NCBI GenBank assembly: GCA_964635065.1
Contig: CAZWMK010000033.1
Coordinates: forward strand, 1-20,811
DNA length: 20,811 nucleotides
From: CAZWMK01 sp964635065
GTDB lineage: Bacteria; Pseudomonadota; Alphaproteobacteria; Sphingomonadales; Sphingomonadaceae
Direction of reading: 5' to 3'
In this document: piece after piece, positions 1-7,937 of the stretch
How the letters are laid out: every line of letters starts with the position of its first letter
How positions within the stretch are numbered: position 1 is the first letter of the stretch
Translations under genes and position numbers: made by a program
The notes under the pieces: model-generated
The model's database searches: none
The model's input: the letters and a program-made list of their open reading frames with translations, nothing else
Told to the model about the DNA's origin: nothing

Positions 1-264
1 CCGATCCATGCCGATCCGAAGAAGGCCTATGTTCCCGAACTGCGCGGCCGCACCAAGGCGCAGGCGCGCGACATGCTGAAGAAGGTTGGTCTGGAACTGG
101 GCGAGGTCGAGGAGATCATCGGCTCGGTCTGGGCACCGGACCGCATCATGTTCGTGACGCCCGACGTGAACACCGAGGTGGAAAAAGGCACCAAGGTCAA
201 CATCGGCATCACTGGCGACTGGCTGACCGGTCCCGCCGTGCCGGCTGAAAAAACCGCCTGGTAA
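1..264 (+). CDS. PASTA-domain protein, C-terminal fragment (5' end outside window)
   Basis: The frame is open from base 1 and ends at TAA 262-264, giving 87 residues of a C-terminus. Residues about 10-75 match a PASTA domain: a VPELRGRTKAQARDMLKK start, the GLELG turn, a hydrophobic MFVTPD segment, then the EVEKGTKVNIGI end strand. PASTA domains are small beta-alpha units known from cell-wall-binding kinases and penicillin-binding proteins, and they also occur in stand-alone envelope proteins of alphaproteobacteria. The rest of the protein is missing, so I cannot tell whether it carried a catalytic domain or further PASTA repeats. A short tail of about 12 residues (WLTGPAVPAEKTAW) follows the domain. 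The gene ends at the strong terminator just downstream. The family call is fairly sure; the function is unknown. Confidence 0.8.
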   Translation, partial: PIHADPKKAYVPELRGRTKAQARDMLKKVGLELGEVEEIIGSVWAPDRIMFVTPDVNTEVEKGTKVNIGITGDWLTGPAVPAEKTAW

Positions 265-286
265 AACACCGGTTTTGGACTTTCGG

Positions 287-324
287 GGTCGCGCCTTGCC
301 GATGGGCAGGGCGCGACCTTTTTT
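287..324 (+). terminator. Rho-independent terminator after the PASTA gene
   Basis: A 14-bp stem (287-300 pairing with 305-318, one G-T wobble) closes a 4-nt GATG loop. It is GC-rich at the base (GGTCGCGCC / GGCGCGACC) and is followed directly by TTTTTT at 319-324. This is a textbook intrinsic terminator for the plus-strand gene ending at 264. The minus-strand oxidoreductase gene ends at 326, so the same hairpin lies just past its stop codon and may protect that mRNA end too. There is no U-tract in the minus direction. Confidence 0.9.
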
Positions 325-325
325 G

Positions 326-2296
326 TCAGGCAGCAGCGCCAGCCATGTGGCCGCTGCGAATGGCGGCTTGCAGAAAGCCCGGCGCAGCAGCATCGCCTAC
401 CAGCGTGACGGGAAGGCCGCTGGCGTCCAGCGCGTCGGCGAGATCGCGGTTCGGACGATTGGCCGAGACGAACACGACGCTATCGGCCCTGACGGTGAGA
501 ACCGCATTATCGCAGCTGGCGAAGGTCGGCGCGATGGTAACGCTATCCTTGTCGATCCGGAGCGCGCGCGACCTGAGGTGCAGGCTGAACGCACCGCGTT
601 GCAGGCGGGCGAGTGCCGGGGCGTTGAGATAGGTTGATTCCATCAGCGGTGCGAAGCTGATGTGACGCGACACATAGGTGACGGCGCAGCCACGCTGGAT
701 TAGCTGTTCGGCAGCGGCAATCGCCTCGTAATGGCCCAGATCGTCGATGACGACGGCGTGACGGCCGGGATCGCGCTGTGGCTGACTGAACAGATCATGC
801 GACGACAGGACATGGGGCTGATCAAAACCCGCGATCGGCTCGCCGGGGTTCGATACCTGAATGCCATCCATCCGCGGGCTGGCGCCGGTGGCGAGGATGA
901 CATGATCGGGCGCGAGCATGCGCACGTCATCGGCATCGAGATAGGTCGACAGCCGGACATCAACGCCAAGGCGATAGACTTCCTGTTCCAGCCATGTCGT
1001 GATGTCGCCGAGGCCATAGCGCGTCGGAGCGCTGGCGGCGAGGGCGAGCGTGCCGCCAAGACGTGGCCCGGCTTCGGCGAGGATCACCTTGTGGCCGCGC
1101 GTGGCGGCGGTGCGGGCGGCTTCCATCCCTGATGGACCACCGCCGATGACAAGGATCGTGCGCGGCGTCTCGACGGGACTGAGGCGCTGGTCGCCAAGGC
1201 TGAGTTCCGCACCCGTGCCGGGGTTGACGACGCAGGCCATACGCATAGCCGGCCCCTCGAGATTTCCGACGCAACCCTGATTGCAGGCAATGCAGGGGCG
1301 TACGCGTTCGGGATAACCTGCTACCGTCTTGGCGACGAGGTCGGGGTCGGCGATGTGCGCACGCGTCATGCCGATCAGATCGGCGTCGCCTGCGCGAATG
1401 ACGGCATCGGCCTCTTCGAGCGTGCGGAAACGGCCAATGACCATGCGCGGCACACGGACGGCGCGGGCGATTGGCACACTGGTCGGCAGTTCATAGCCCA
1501 TCGGTTCGTGCATGCCGCCAATGAGCTTTTGCTGATTGTGCATGCTGCCAAGCGAAAGGTTGAGATAATCGATCAGCCCTTCGCGTTCGAGATGGGCTGC
1601 GATAGCGCTGTTCTCCTCCACGGTCAGGCCGCCGCCGATGCCTTCGACGGACAGCCGGACGCCCAGCGCAAAGCCCTGCGGTGTCTCTGCCCGGATGGCG
1701 CGCAGGATTTCCTCAAGAAAGCGCATGCGGTTTTCCAGTGGACCGCCATAGGCGTCATCACGCCGGTTGGCATGGGCCGACAGGAACTGCTGGGGCAGAA
1801 AGCCGTGACCGGCATGGACTTCTGCGCCTTCAAGCCCCCAGTCGGCACATGCACGGGCGGTTTTTGCAAAGCTTTCGACGATCTCGTCGATCATCGCCTT
1901 GGTCATGACGCGCGGTACTGCGCCGTTCAAGGGGCTGGGGATGTCGGACGGCGCCCAGGGCGGCGTGCCGTCCAGCGGCATGGCATGGGCGCCCCCATGC
2001 CAAAGCTGTTGGAACAGTTTCATGCCATGCGGGCGGCAAGCATCCACCAGCCGGGCATAGCCTTCGGCATTGCCGCTTTGAAAGATGTTGAGTGTGCCAG
2101 GCGTGGTGGGATGCACGGACAGGATTTCGATGATCGTCAGCCCGACGCCGCCCTTTGCGCGGGCTTCGTGATAGGCAATGAGGTCGTCGTTCATCCGCCC
2201 GCGGCCCATGTTGGTGCCATGTGCGGAACGGACGACGCGGTTTTTCAGCGTGACGCCACCAATGGTGAGCGGCGTCAATATATGGGTCAGCGTCAT
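326..2296 (-). CDS. FMN/4Fe-4S/FAD NADH:flavin oxidoreductase, 2,4-dienoyl-CoA reductase (FadH)-like
   Basis: The protein has 656 residues, the usual length for the FadH / trimethylamine dehydrogenase type of Old Yellow Enzyme. Residues 1-330 form the FMN TIM barrel, with QLWHGG near 97-102 and the substrate-loop motif HAGHGFLPQQFLS at 161-173. The latter is followed by YGGPLENRMRF. Cys335, Cys338, Cys342 and Cys355 form the 4Fe-4S site. From about 380 a Rossmann unit (VIGGGPSG, 383-390) starts the FAD/NAD(P)H part. Family members reduce activated C=C bonds or oxidise amines; the substrate here is unknown. Phe166 sits where FadH has its catalytic Tyr166. It is the last gene of the efflux operon, 26 nt after emrB, with a good ribosome site (GGGAGGA, 2302-2308) before the ATG. 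Function in fatty-acid oxidation is doubtful given this context; a xenobiotic or quinone substrate is an inference. Confidence 0.88.
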   Translation of the reverse strand: MTLTHILTPLTIGGVTLKNRVVRSAHGTNMGRGRMNDDLIAYHEARAKGGVGLTIIEILSVHPTTPGTLNIFQSGNAEGYARLVDACRPHGMKLFQQLWHGGAHAMPLDGTPPWAPSDIPSPLNGAVPRVMTKAMIDEIVESFAKTARACADWGLEGAEVHAGHGFLPQQFLSAHANRRDDAYGGPLENRMRFLEEILRAIRAETPQGFALGVRLSVEGIGGGLTVEENSAIAAHLEREGLIDYLNLSLGSMHNQQKLIGGMHEPMGYELPTSVPIARAVRVPRMVIGRFRTLEEADAVIRAGDADLIGMTRAHIADPDLVAKTVAGYPERVRPCIACNQGCVGNLEGPAMRMACVVNPGTGAELSLGDQRLSPVETPRTILVIGGGPSGMEAARTAATRGHKVILAEAGPRLGGTLALAASAPTRYGLGDITTWLEQEVYRLGVDVRLSTYLDADDVRMLAPDHVILATGASPRMDGIQVSNPGEPIAGFDQPHVLSSHDLFSQPQRDPGRHAVVIDDLGHYEAIAAAEQLIQRGCAVTYVSRHISFAPLMESTYLNAPALARLQRGAFSLHLRSRALRIDKDSVTIAPTFASCDNAVLTVRADSVVFVSANRPNRDLADALDASGLPVTLVGDAAAPGFLQAAIRSGHMAGAAA

Positions 2297-2322
2297 GCCG
2301 ATCCTCCCAAGGTTGCGCGCGC

Positions 2323-3873
2323 TTAATGCGCGTCTGCGGTTGTCAGTGACTCGGTCGGTTTCTTGCGTTTCGGTAACAGCCAGGTCAACTGCGCGGCCAG
2401 AACGCAGGCAAGACCGACGACGGTGAAAACATGGTTGAGCGCCACTGTATTGCCTTGCTGATCAATGATGCGTTCCAGCACGATCCGCGCTTCCATCGTC
2501 GAAAATCCGGCGGCACCCAACTGGCCCATCAGTGCCTCGCCACCTTGCAAGGTGCCTGCCATGACGGTGCGCGCATCGGGCATGCCATTGTCCCACATCG
2601 TTGTCGTCAGCGAAACGAGCGCGGCGCTGGACAAAAGGCGGGTGAATGCCATCAGCCCGGCAGCGGAGGCGACTTCGTTCGGTTTGACCGAGCCAAGCGC
2701 CACGACTGTCAGTCCGACCATGAAGAAGGCCGTCGACAGGCCCTGCAACAACTGGGGCAGGGCAATCCAGAAGGGCGAGAGGTTGGTGGTATAGATCTGC
2801 GCCCGCGCCAGCGTCAGAACCGCCAGCCACATCAGGCCCCAATAGACCGTGTAACGCGGATCGACCTTGTTGACGAGGCGACCGGCAATGGGCGCAAACA
2901 GCATCGACAGCAAGCCAACAGGGGCGAGGATCATCCCCGCCCATGTCGCAGTATAGCCCATGACCGTCTGCGACCACAGCGGGATGAGGACGATGGTCGC
3001 CATCACCGAGGCATAACCGACGGATATGCACAGCGTACCGCTCCAGAAACCACGGTGCCGCAGCACGTGGAGGTCGACGATCGGCTGGTCGTCGTTCAGT
3101 TCCCAGATCAGGAAAGCGGCAAAGCCGACGGCGGCGATGATGGCAAAGCTGATGATCAGGGGGGATTCGAACCAGCTATGTTCGCGTCCCATGTCGAGCA
3201 TCAGCTGCAGTGCACCGACCCAGACGGCAAGGAGCGCAAGGCCGACCTTGTCGATGCGCTGGAAAACGCGCGGCGTCTCGAAGGGGGCCAGCAGGCGGTT
3301 CGCCATCACCATGCAGATGGCGGCAATCGGGATGTTGAGATAGAAAACCCAGCGCCACGACAGATTGTCGGTGATGTAACCGCCCAGGATCGGCCCGGTC
3401 AGCGGCGCCATGATCGCGGTCATCGCCGAAATCGACATCGCCAGCCCCGCCTTGTTCTTGGGAAAGATCCGCAGCAGCAAAACCTGCGCAAGCGGGAGCA
3501 GTGGCGCACCGCAAATGCCCTGAAGCACCCGGAACAGGATGAGCGCGCCAAGTGTCGGCGCCATGCCGCACAAGGCCGATGAAATGACGAACCCGCCAAG
3601 CCCGAAGGTGAAGGTGCGCAATGAACCGAAACGCTTGGCCAGCCAGCCGGTCAGCGGCACGCAGATCGCTTCGGCGACCGCATAGGATGTGATGATCCAT
3701 GTGCCCTGCGTCGGCGAGGCGCCCAGCGCGCCCGCGATATGCGGCACGGCGACATTGGCAATGGTGATGTCGAGGACGACGAGGAAGAAACCAAGCGAAA
3801 TGGCGATGGCTGCCAGGGCCAGCTTGAGACCGGACAGGGGCGCAGGTTCTGCCGCCGGAATGGGCTGGCTCAT
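2323..3873 (-). CDS. emrB: DHA2-family MFS efflux transporter, EmrB-like
   Basis: This is a 516-residue inner-membrane drug:proton antiporter, about the length of E. coli EmrB, and should have 14 transmembrane helices. Evidence is the DHA2 motif in helix 1 (VVLDITIANVAVPHIAGALG, about residues 32-51), WIITSYAVAEAICVPLTGWL in helix 2, and the antiporter motif GPILGGYITDNLSWRWVFYLN in helix 5 and the loop after it. A basic tail (PKRKKP) follows the last helix. It takes substrate from the membrane or cytoplasm and passes it to the adaptor encoded immediately upstream, 3 nt away (adaptor stop ends at 3877, ATG at 3873). With the upstream NodT-type channel the three genes make a full envelope-spanning pump. 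Substrate is unknown; lipophilic or acidic toxic compounds are typical of the family. Confidence 0.92.
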   Translation of the reverse strand: MSQPIPAAEPAPLSGLKLALAAIAISLGFFLVVLDITIANVAVPHIAGALGASPTQGTWIITSYAVAEAICVPLTGWLAKRFGSLRTFTFGLGGFVISSALCGMAPTLGALILFRVLQGICGAPLLPLAQVLLLRIFPKNKAGLAMSISAMTAIMAPLTGPILGGYITDNLSWRWVFYLNIPIAAICMVMANRLLAPFETPRVFQRIDKVGLALLAVWVGALQLMLDMGREHSWFESPLIISFAIIAAVGFAAFLIWELNDDQPIVDLHVLRHRGFWSGTLCISVGYASVMATIVLIPLWSQTVMGYTATWAGMILAPVGLLSMLFAPIAGRLVNKVDPRYTVYWGLMWLAVLTLARAQIYTTNLSPFWIALPQLLQGLSTAFFMVGLTVVALGSVKPNEVASAAGLMAFTRLLSSAALVSLTTTMWDNGMPDARTVMAGTLQGGEALMGQLGAAGFSTMEARIVLERIIDQQGNTVALNHVFTVVGLACVLAAQLTWLLPKRKKPTESLTTADAH

Positions 3874-3876
3874 GCC

Positions 3877-5010
3877 TCAGTCCCCGCTGACGTCGATCTC
3901 GGCTTCCATCGACAGGCCGATGCGGAGCGGATTCGCCTTGAGTTCAGCGGGGTCGAGTGTGATGCGGACGGGCACGCGCTGGGTGATCTTGATCCAGTTG
4001 CCGGTGGCATTTTGCGCCGGGATGAGGGCAAAGGCCGCACCCGTGCCGCCCGACAGGCCCGCCACCTTGCCATGATAGGTGACGCTGCTGCCATACAGCA
4101 TCGAGGTCAGCGTCACGGGTTGGCCGATGCGGACCTTTTCAAGCTGGTTTTCCTTGAAATTGGCATCGACATAAAGCGCATCGACCGGAACGATCGTCAT
4201 GAGAACGGTGCCTGCCGCTACCCGCTGACCGACCTGCACCTGCTTGCGCGTGACGACGCCGTCGATCTTGGCGCGGATGATCGTGCGTTCAAGGTCGAGC
4301 TTCGCGCTTTCCAGACGGTTGCGCGCGGCCACGACATCGGGGTGATCGGCCACCGTGCTGTTTCCGGTGACGGCCAGCGCGGCCTTCAATTCTTCGTCAG
4401 CGGTCTGGCGGGCGGCACGCGCTTGCGTCACGCGGGCCTTGGCCTGCGCCAGTCCGGCGTCTGCGGCGGCAAGCGCATTGGTGGCGCTGGTCAGTTCGTC
4501 ACCAGAGACGGCGCCGCTGGCGGACAGTGCCTTGCGGCGCTTGAAATCGACGGCAGCTTTGGCCTGTGCCGCCACGGCGGCGGCCAGATCGGCTTCGGCG
4601 CTGGCAATATCGGCCTCGCGCGCGGCCAGGGCGGCGCGGCTGGCTTCGGTATTGGCTGCCATGCTGCGATAAGTGCGGACAACGCGATCGTAGTTGGCCT
4701 GTGCACTGGCGAGCGCGAGGCTGATGTCATCATGGGTCAGACGCACCAGTACGTCGCCGCGTTTGACATATTGGGTTTCCTGCACCTCGACCGCACCGAC
4801 CGAACTGGTGACAAGTGGTGTGACCAGCGCGACATCGCCGCCGACATAGGCATTGTCGGTCGAAACATAATTGGTGCCGATCAGGAGATACCACAGCAGC
4901 CACAACAGGCCGAGAACCGCCACGACAATGCCCAGCAGCCTGAGCTGGCGCATGCGGCGTTCGTTGCGCATGGCATTGGCGTCGATATCGGGGGTGGCGG
5001 CGTCCGTCAC
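3877..5010 (-). CDS. emrA: HlyD/EmrA-type membrane-fusion (periplasmic adaptor) protein
   Basis: The protein has 377 residues. A single N-terminal transmembrane anchor lies at about 23-45 (LLGIVVAVLGLLWLLWYLLI), followed by the EmrA hallmark STDNAYVGGDVALVTP that begins the lipoyl/beta-barrel part. An alanine-rich alpha-helical coiled coil runs from about 95 to 215. The second lipoyl half (IRAKIDGVVTRKQVQVGQRV) and the beta-barrel (YVDANFKENQLEKVRIGQPV) follow. It bridges the inner-membrane EmrB-like transporter and the outer-membrane channel. The start is GTG at 5010, overlapping the TGA of the channel gene by 4 nt (GTGA), so translation is probably coupled. The next gene, emrB, begins 3 nt after its stop. 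Confidence 0.92.
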   Translation of the reverse strand: MTDAATPDIDANAMRNERRMRQLRLLGIVVAVLGLLWLLWYLLIGTNYVSTDNAYVGGDVALVTPLVTSSVGAVEVQETQYVKRGDVLVRLTHDDISLALASAQANYDRVVRTYRSMAANTEASRAALAAREADIASAEADLAAAVAAQAKAAVDFKRRKALSASGAVSGDELTSATNALAAADAGLAQAKARVTQARAARQTADEELKAALAVTGNSTVADHPDVVAARNRLESAKLDLERTIIRAKIDGVVTRKQVQVGQRVAAGTVLMTIVPVDALYVDANFKENQLEKVRIGQPVTLTSMLYGSSVTYHGKVAGLSGGTGAAFALIPAQNATGNWIKITQRVPVRITLDPAELKANPLRIGLSMEAEIDVSGD

Positions 5011-6446
5011 GGGCGGGGTTCCTTGCTGGTCACATTCCGGGGCGCAAAGCCGCCGCCCAGGGCGCGGACCAATGCGATGTCAAGTTGATGCGTACGCGCC
5101 CGGACACGGGCATCGGCGCGGCGGCGTTCAAGCAGTGTGTCTTCGGCGTTCAGCGCGTCGAGATAACTCGACAGGCCCCCCTCGTAACGCTTGCGGGCGA
5201 TCTGGTGCGCGGCTTCGGCGGCGGTCAGGGCGGCGGCAGTCTCGCGCTCGATGCTCTCATAGGCGCGCAGCGAGGTGACGGCATCGGCCACAGTCCGGAT
5301 AGCGTCGACAAGAACGGCGTCATAATCGGCGACGGCGGCGTCATATCCCGCGCGTGCGCCGCGATAGTTGGCTGACAGACGTCGCCCGGCAAAGAGCGGC
5401 AGACTGATCGCAGGCCCGGCGGCGCCGAACAGCGACCCCTCCCTGGTGAGGAGGTCAAGACCGACGGACTGCACCCCGATCAGGCCACTGATGTTGATAT
5501 TGGGGTAATAGGCAGCACGGGCCGCCTTGATACGGCGCGCGGCTGATTCCGTTCTCAGGCGGGCAGCCATGATGTCAGGCCGCCGTCCGATGAGATCAAG
5601 GCCGGCATTGGCCGGCAGGCCGAAGGGCGCGCGCGCGGCAAGAGACGGACGCGTGATGGCAAGGCCGCGATCCGGCCCGGCACCGACAAGGGCGGCAATC
5701 CTGTTGCGGGTCAGCCCGATGGCTTCACCGACGGCAGCAAGGTCGGCGCGCGCAACCGCCAGTCGCGATGCCGCCAACTGCTGCGGGCCGCGATTGTCGA
5801 GCCCGATGTCGGCCCGTTCGGTGGCCAGTTTCAGCGTATCCGCGCGGACATCAATGGCGCGCGCCGCGACATCGCGTTCCAGATAAAGTCCCGATAGCGC
5901 GGTATAGGCGGCAGCAATTTCGGTCGCCAGCATCAGCCGCGCCTGATCCGCTTCCAGCCGTGCGGCATCGGCATCCGAAGTCGCCGCCGCGAGAAGGGCG
6001 CGGTTGCGCCCCCACAGGTCGGGATCAAAGCCAAGTTCGACGGTTGCCCGGCCCGTGCCGTGCCAGCCTTGCGGCACGAATTGTGCTGGAATGCCAAGAT
6101 TGTAGCTTTGTTTTTCGGTCAGGACCCGGCCCTGTGCGCTGAGGGTCGGCCAGAGTGCCGCGCCTGCGGCCATCGCCATCGCCTCGGCCGAACGGACACG
6201 GGCTGTGGCCAGCGCCAGCGTCGGCGCGCGCTGCTCGGCTTCGGTGATCAGGGCGTCAAGTTGCGGGTCGTTATAACGCTGCCACCATTCTGCGCTGGGC
6301 CACTGGCCAGAGGGCGCCGCAAGGCTCTCGCGGCTATCGATCATAGCCGCATCGGTGGTCATCGGACGCGGACCAAGATCAGGCGCCATGCAGGCGGACG
6401 TCCCTAAAAGCAGCAGGGTCAGGACAGGTCCGGATCGGTATGGCAT
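5007..6446 (-). CDS. NodT-family outer-membrane efflux lipoprotein (TolC-like channel)
   Basis: This is the outer-membrane channel of the tripartite pump, 479 residues from the chosen start. An in-frame TTG at 6473 would add 9 residues, but the ATG at 6446 directly precedes a compact signal peptide (MPYRSGPVLTLLLLGTSAC) with Cys19 as the likely lipidated residue, so I prefer it. Two repeated outer-membrane-efflux halves follow: WWQRYNDPQLDALITEAEQ near residue 60, and GLPANAGLDLIGRRPDIMAARLRTE near the middle, where RRPDI is typical of NodT/OprM proteins. The C-terminus carries ARKRYEGGLSSYLDALNAED. It is the first gene of the operon and overlaps the adaptor gene by 4 nt. The lipobox (TSAC) is not ideal at its first position. 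Confidence 0.9.
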   Translation of the reverse strand: MPYRSGPVLTLLLLGTSACMAPDLGPRPMTTDAAMIDSRESLAAPSGQWPSAEWWQRYNDPQLDALITEAEQRAPTLALATARVRSAEAMAMAAGAALWPTLSAQGRVLTEKQSYNLGIPAQFVPQGWHGTGRATVELGFDPDLWGRNRALLAAATSDADAARLEADQARLMLATEIAAAYTALSGLYLERDVAARAIDVRADTLKLATERADIGLDNRGPQQLAASRLAVARADLAAVGEAIGLTRNRIAALVGAGPDRGLAITRPSLAARAPFGLPANAGLDLIGRRPDIMAARLRTESAARRIKAARAAYYPNINISGLIGVQSVGLDLLTREGSLFGAAGPAISLPLFAGRRLSANYRGARAGYDAAVADYDAVLVDAIRTVADAVTSLRAYESIERETAAALTAAEAAHQIARKRYEGGLSSYLDALNAEDTLLERRRADARVRARTHQLDIALVRALGGGFAPRNVTSKEPRP

Positions 6447-6481
6447 CTGGTTTGTACGGCTTTCGAAAAACAATGTGCAGT

Positions 6482-6511
6482 TTTAGGGCATGGCGGCGTG
6501 GCCCGCGTCAA
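6482..6511 (-). promoter_or_regulatory. Possible sigma-70-type promoter of the efflux operon
   Basis: On the minus strand TTGACG (complement of 6506-6511) is followed after 18 nt by CCTAAA (complement of 6482-6487), about 35 nt upstream of the outer-membrane lipoprotein ATG at 6446. The -35 box is good and the -10 box is poor. It lies in the 162-nt divergent gap shared with the MHS transporter, the only space available for an operon promoter. This is a pattern match by eye only. Confidence 0.3.
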
Positions 6512-6608
6512 CCTCTTAGTCGTGCCAGTAAGTAAGGCAACTGCATCTTGACTTGTGCGCGCCATGCGCCAATGCCGCAAGGGGGCAGACAAAAGGGGAC
6601 GACAGGAC

Positions 6609-7895
6609 ATGGCAACGGCAGAACAGGCTGTCGCGGACGGCGGGCCATCGTCACGGCGGGTGCTGACCGCCAGCCTTGTTGGCACGGCGGTCGAATTTTA
6701 CGACTTCTATATCTATGCGACGGCGGCTTCCCTGGTCTTCGGACCGCTTTTCTTTCCGTCATCCTCGCCATCGGCGCAGTTGCTGGCAGCCTATGCCAGC
6801 TTCAGTATCGCCTTTATCGCCCGTCCGCTTGGTTCGGTCGTGTTCGGCCATTACGGCGACCGCATCGGCCGCAAATCGACGCTGGTTGCCTCGCTTCTCA
6901 TCATGGGGCTGTCGACACTCCTGATCGCGTTTCTGCCGACCTATCAGATGATCGGCTGGTGGGCGCCGCTGATGCTGTGCATCCTGCGCTTCGGTCAGGG
7001 CTTTGGTCTTGGCGGCGAATGGGGCGGGGCGGCTTTGCTGGCGGTGGAAAATGCGCCACCAGGCTGGCGCGCCCGCTTTGGCATGTTCCCGCAACTGGGG
7101 GCGCCTGTCGGTTTCATTGCCGCCAATGGCCTGTTCCTGCTGCTTGGCCTGCTGCTGACGCCCGAAGAGTTCCAAAGCTGGGGCTGGCGTCTGCCGTTTC
7201 TCGCCAGCGCCATTCTGGTTGGTCTTGGTCTTTGGGTGCGCCTCAAGATCACTGAAACGCCGGCCTTTGCCGCCGAGCGCGCCAAGGGGCCGCCGCCCAC
7301 CGTGCCGCTGGCCGAATTGTTCCGCGATTATCCGCGCGAAACCCTTGCCGGCACCTTTGCCGTCGTTGCCTGTTTTGCCATTTTCTATCTGACGACCGCC
7401 TTTGCGCTGGGTTATGGCACAACAACCCAAGGCTATGCGCGTGAGGATTATCTTATCGTCCAGCTGGTGGCGATCCTGTTCATGGCGCTTGGCATCATCT
7501 GGTCGGGTTATTGGGCGGATCACAGCAACCCGCGGCGCGTGCTGATGGCCGGTTGCCTTCTGACCATCCCGGCGGGCGCCCTGCTGGGGCCGATGATGGA
7601 TGGCGGGCTGCTGACGACCGGGCTGTTCCTGTCCTTTGCGCTGGTCCTCATGGGGCTGGTCTATGGTCCTCTGGGCGCCTGGCTGCCCAGCCTGTTCCCG
7701 GCGCGCGTGCGCTATACCGGTGCATCGATGGCATTCAACGCGGGAGGCATCCTGGGCGGTGCGGTGACGCCCTTTGCTGCGCAGACGCTGGCAGGGCAGG
7801 GCGGTCTGTCACTGGTCGGCGCCTATCTGACGGCGGCGGGTCTGGTCAGTCTGCTGGCGCTTGCCAGCCTGCGGTCGCGCGATCATCTGGGGTAA
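6609..7895 (+). CDS. MFS transporter, metabolite:H+ symporter (MHS) family
   Basis: This 428-residue inner-membrane protein should have 12 helices. It shows the MHS hallmarks: VGTAVEFYDFYIYATAASLVF in helix 1 (about 24-44), GHYGDRIGRKST in the helix 2-3 loop (80-91), and RFGQGFGLGGEWGGAAL in helix 4 (127-143). Relatives import organic acids or compatible solutes with protons (ProP, shikimate, alpha-ketoglutarate and dicarboxylate carriers). The substrate here cannot be read from sequence. I chose the ATG at 6609. In-frame GTG 6555 and ATG 6564 are possible, but they add a basic non-conserved leader, and the family usually begins shortly before helix 1. It is transcribed divergently from the efflux operon and stands alone, with no enzyme or regulator gene beside it. 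Confidence 0.88.
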   Translation: MATAEQAVADGGPSSRRVLTASLVGTAVEFYDFYIYATAASLVFGPLFFPSSSPSAQLLAAYASFSIAFIARPLGSVVFGHYGDRIGRKSTLVASLLIMGLSTLLIAFLPTYQMIGWWAPLMLCILRFGQGFGLGGEWGGAALLAVENAPPGWRARFGMFPQLGAPVGFIAANGLFLLLGLLLTPEEFQSWGWRLPFLASAILVGLGLWVRLKITETPAFAAERAKGPPPTVPLAELFRDYPRETLAGTFAVVACFAIFYLTTAFALGYGTTTQGYAREDYLIVQLVAILFMALGIIWSGYWADHSNPRRVLMAGCLLTIPAGALLGPMMDGGLLTTGLFLSFALVLMGLVYGPLGAWLPSLFPARVRYTGASMAFNAGGILGGAVTPFAAQTLAGQGGLSLVGAYLTAAGLVSLLALASLRSRDHLG

Positions 7896-7926
7896 TTATC
7901 CCTGCACATTATTCATGAAACGGGCC

Positions 7927-7932
7927 TATAAA
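7927..7932 (+). promoter_or_regulatory. Candidate -10 box (TATAAA) of mgtE, implying a leaderless transcript
   Basis: TATAAA ends 5 nt before the mgtE ATG at 7938, so transcription would start at or next to the A of the start codon. No Shine-Dalgarno sequence precedes the ATG (AAACGCGC). No clear -35 box is visible at the right distance, so the call rests on the -10 match alone. Confidence 0.35.
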
Positions 7933-7937
7933 CGCGC

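Noticed and set aside
1981..2002. Perfect 9-bp inverted repeat (TGGCATGGG / CCCATGCCA, 4-nt loop) inside the oxidoreductase gene
   Set aside because: It encodes the conserved active-site stretch WHGGAHAMP and is explained by Gly/His/Ala codons; no sign of regulation.
1355..2326. Long plus-strand open frame opposite the oxidoreductase gene; similar long frames at 2431-3582 and 3739-5088
   Set aside because: Composition is rich in His, Arg, Gln and Asp with no domain, and each lies exactly opposite a clear minus-strand gene; these are antisense shadows of GC-rich coding DNA.
6447..6473. Nine-residue N-terminal extension of the outer-membrane lipoprotein from a TTG start
   Set aside because: It would put extra residues before a complete lipoprotein signal peptide; the ATG at 6446 fits better.
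6759..7523. 254-residue minus-strand open frame within the MHS transporter
   Set aside because: Antisense to a well-supported transporter gene, with shadow-like composition and no start or domain evidence.
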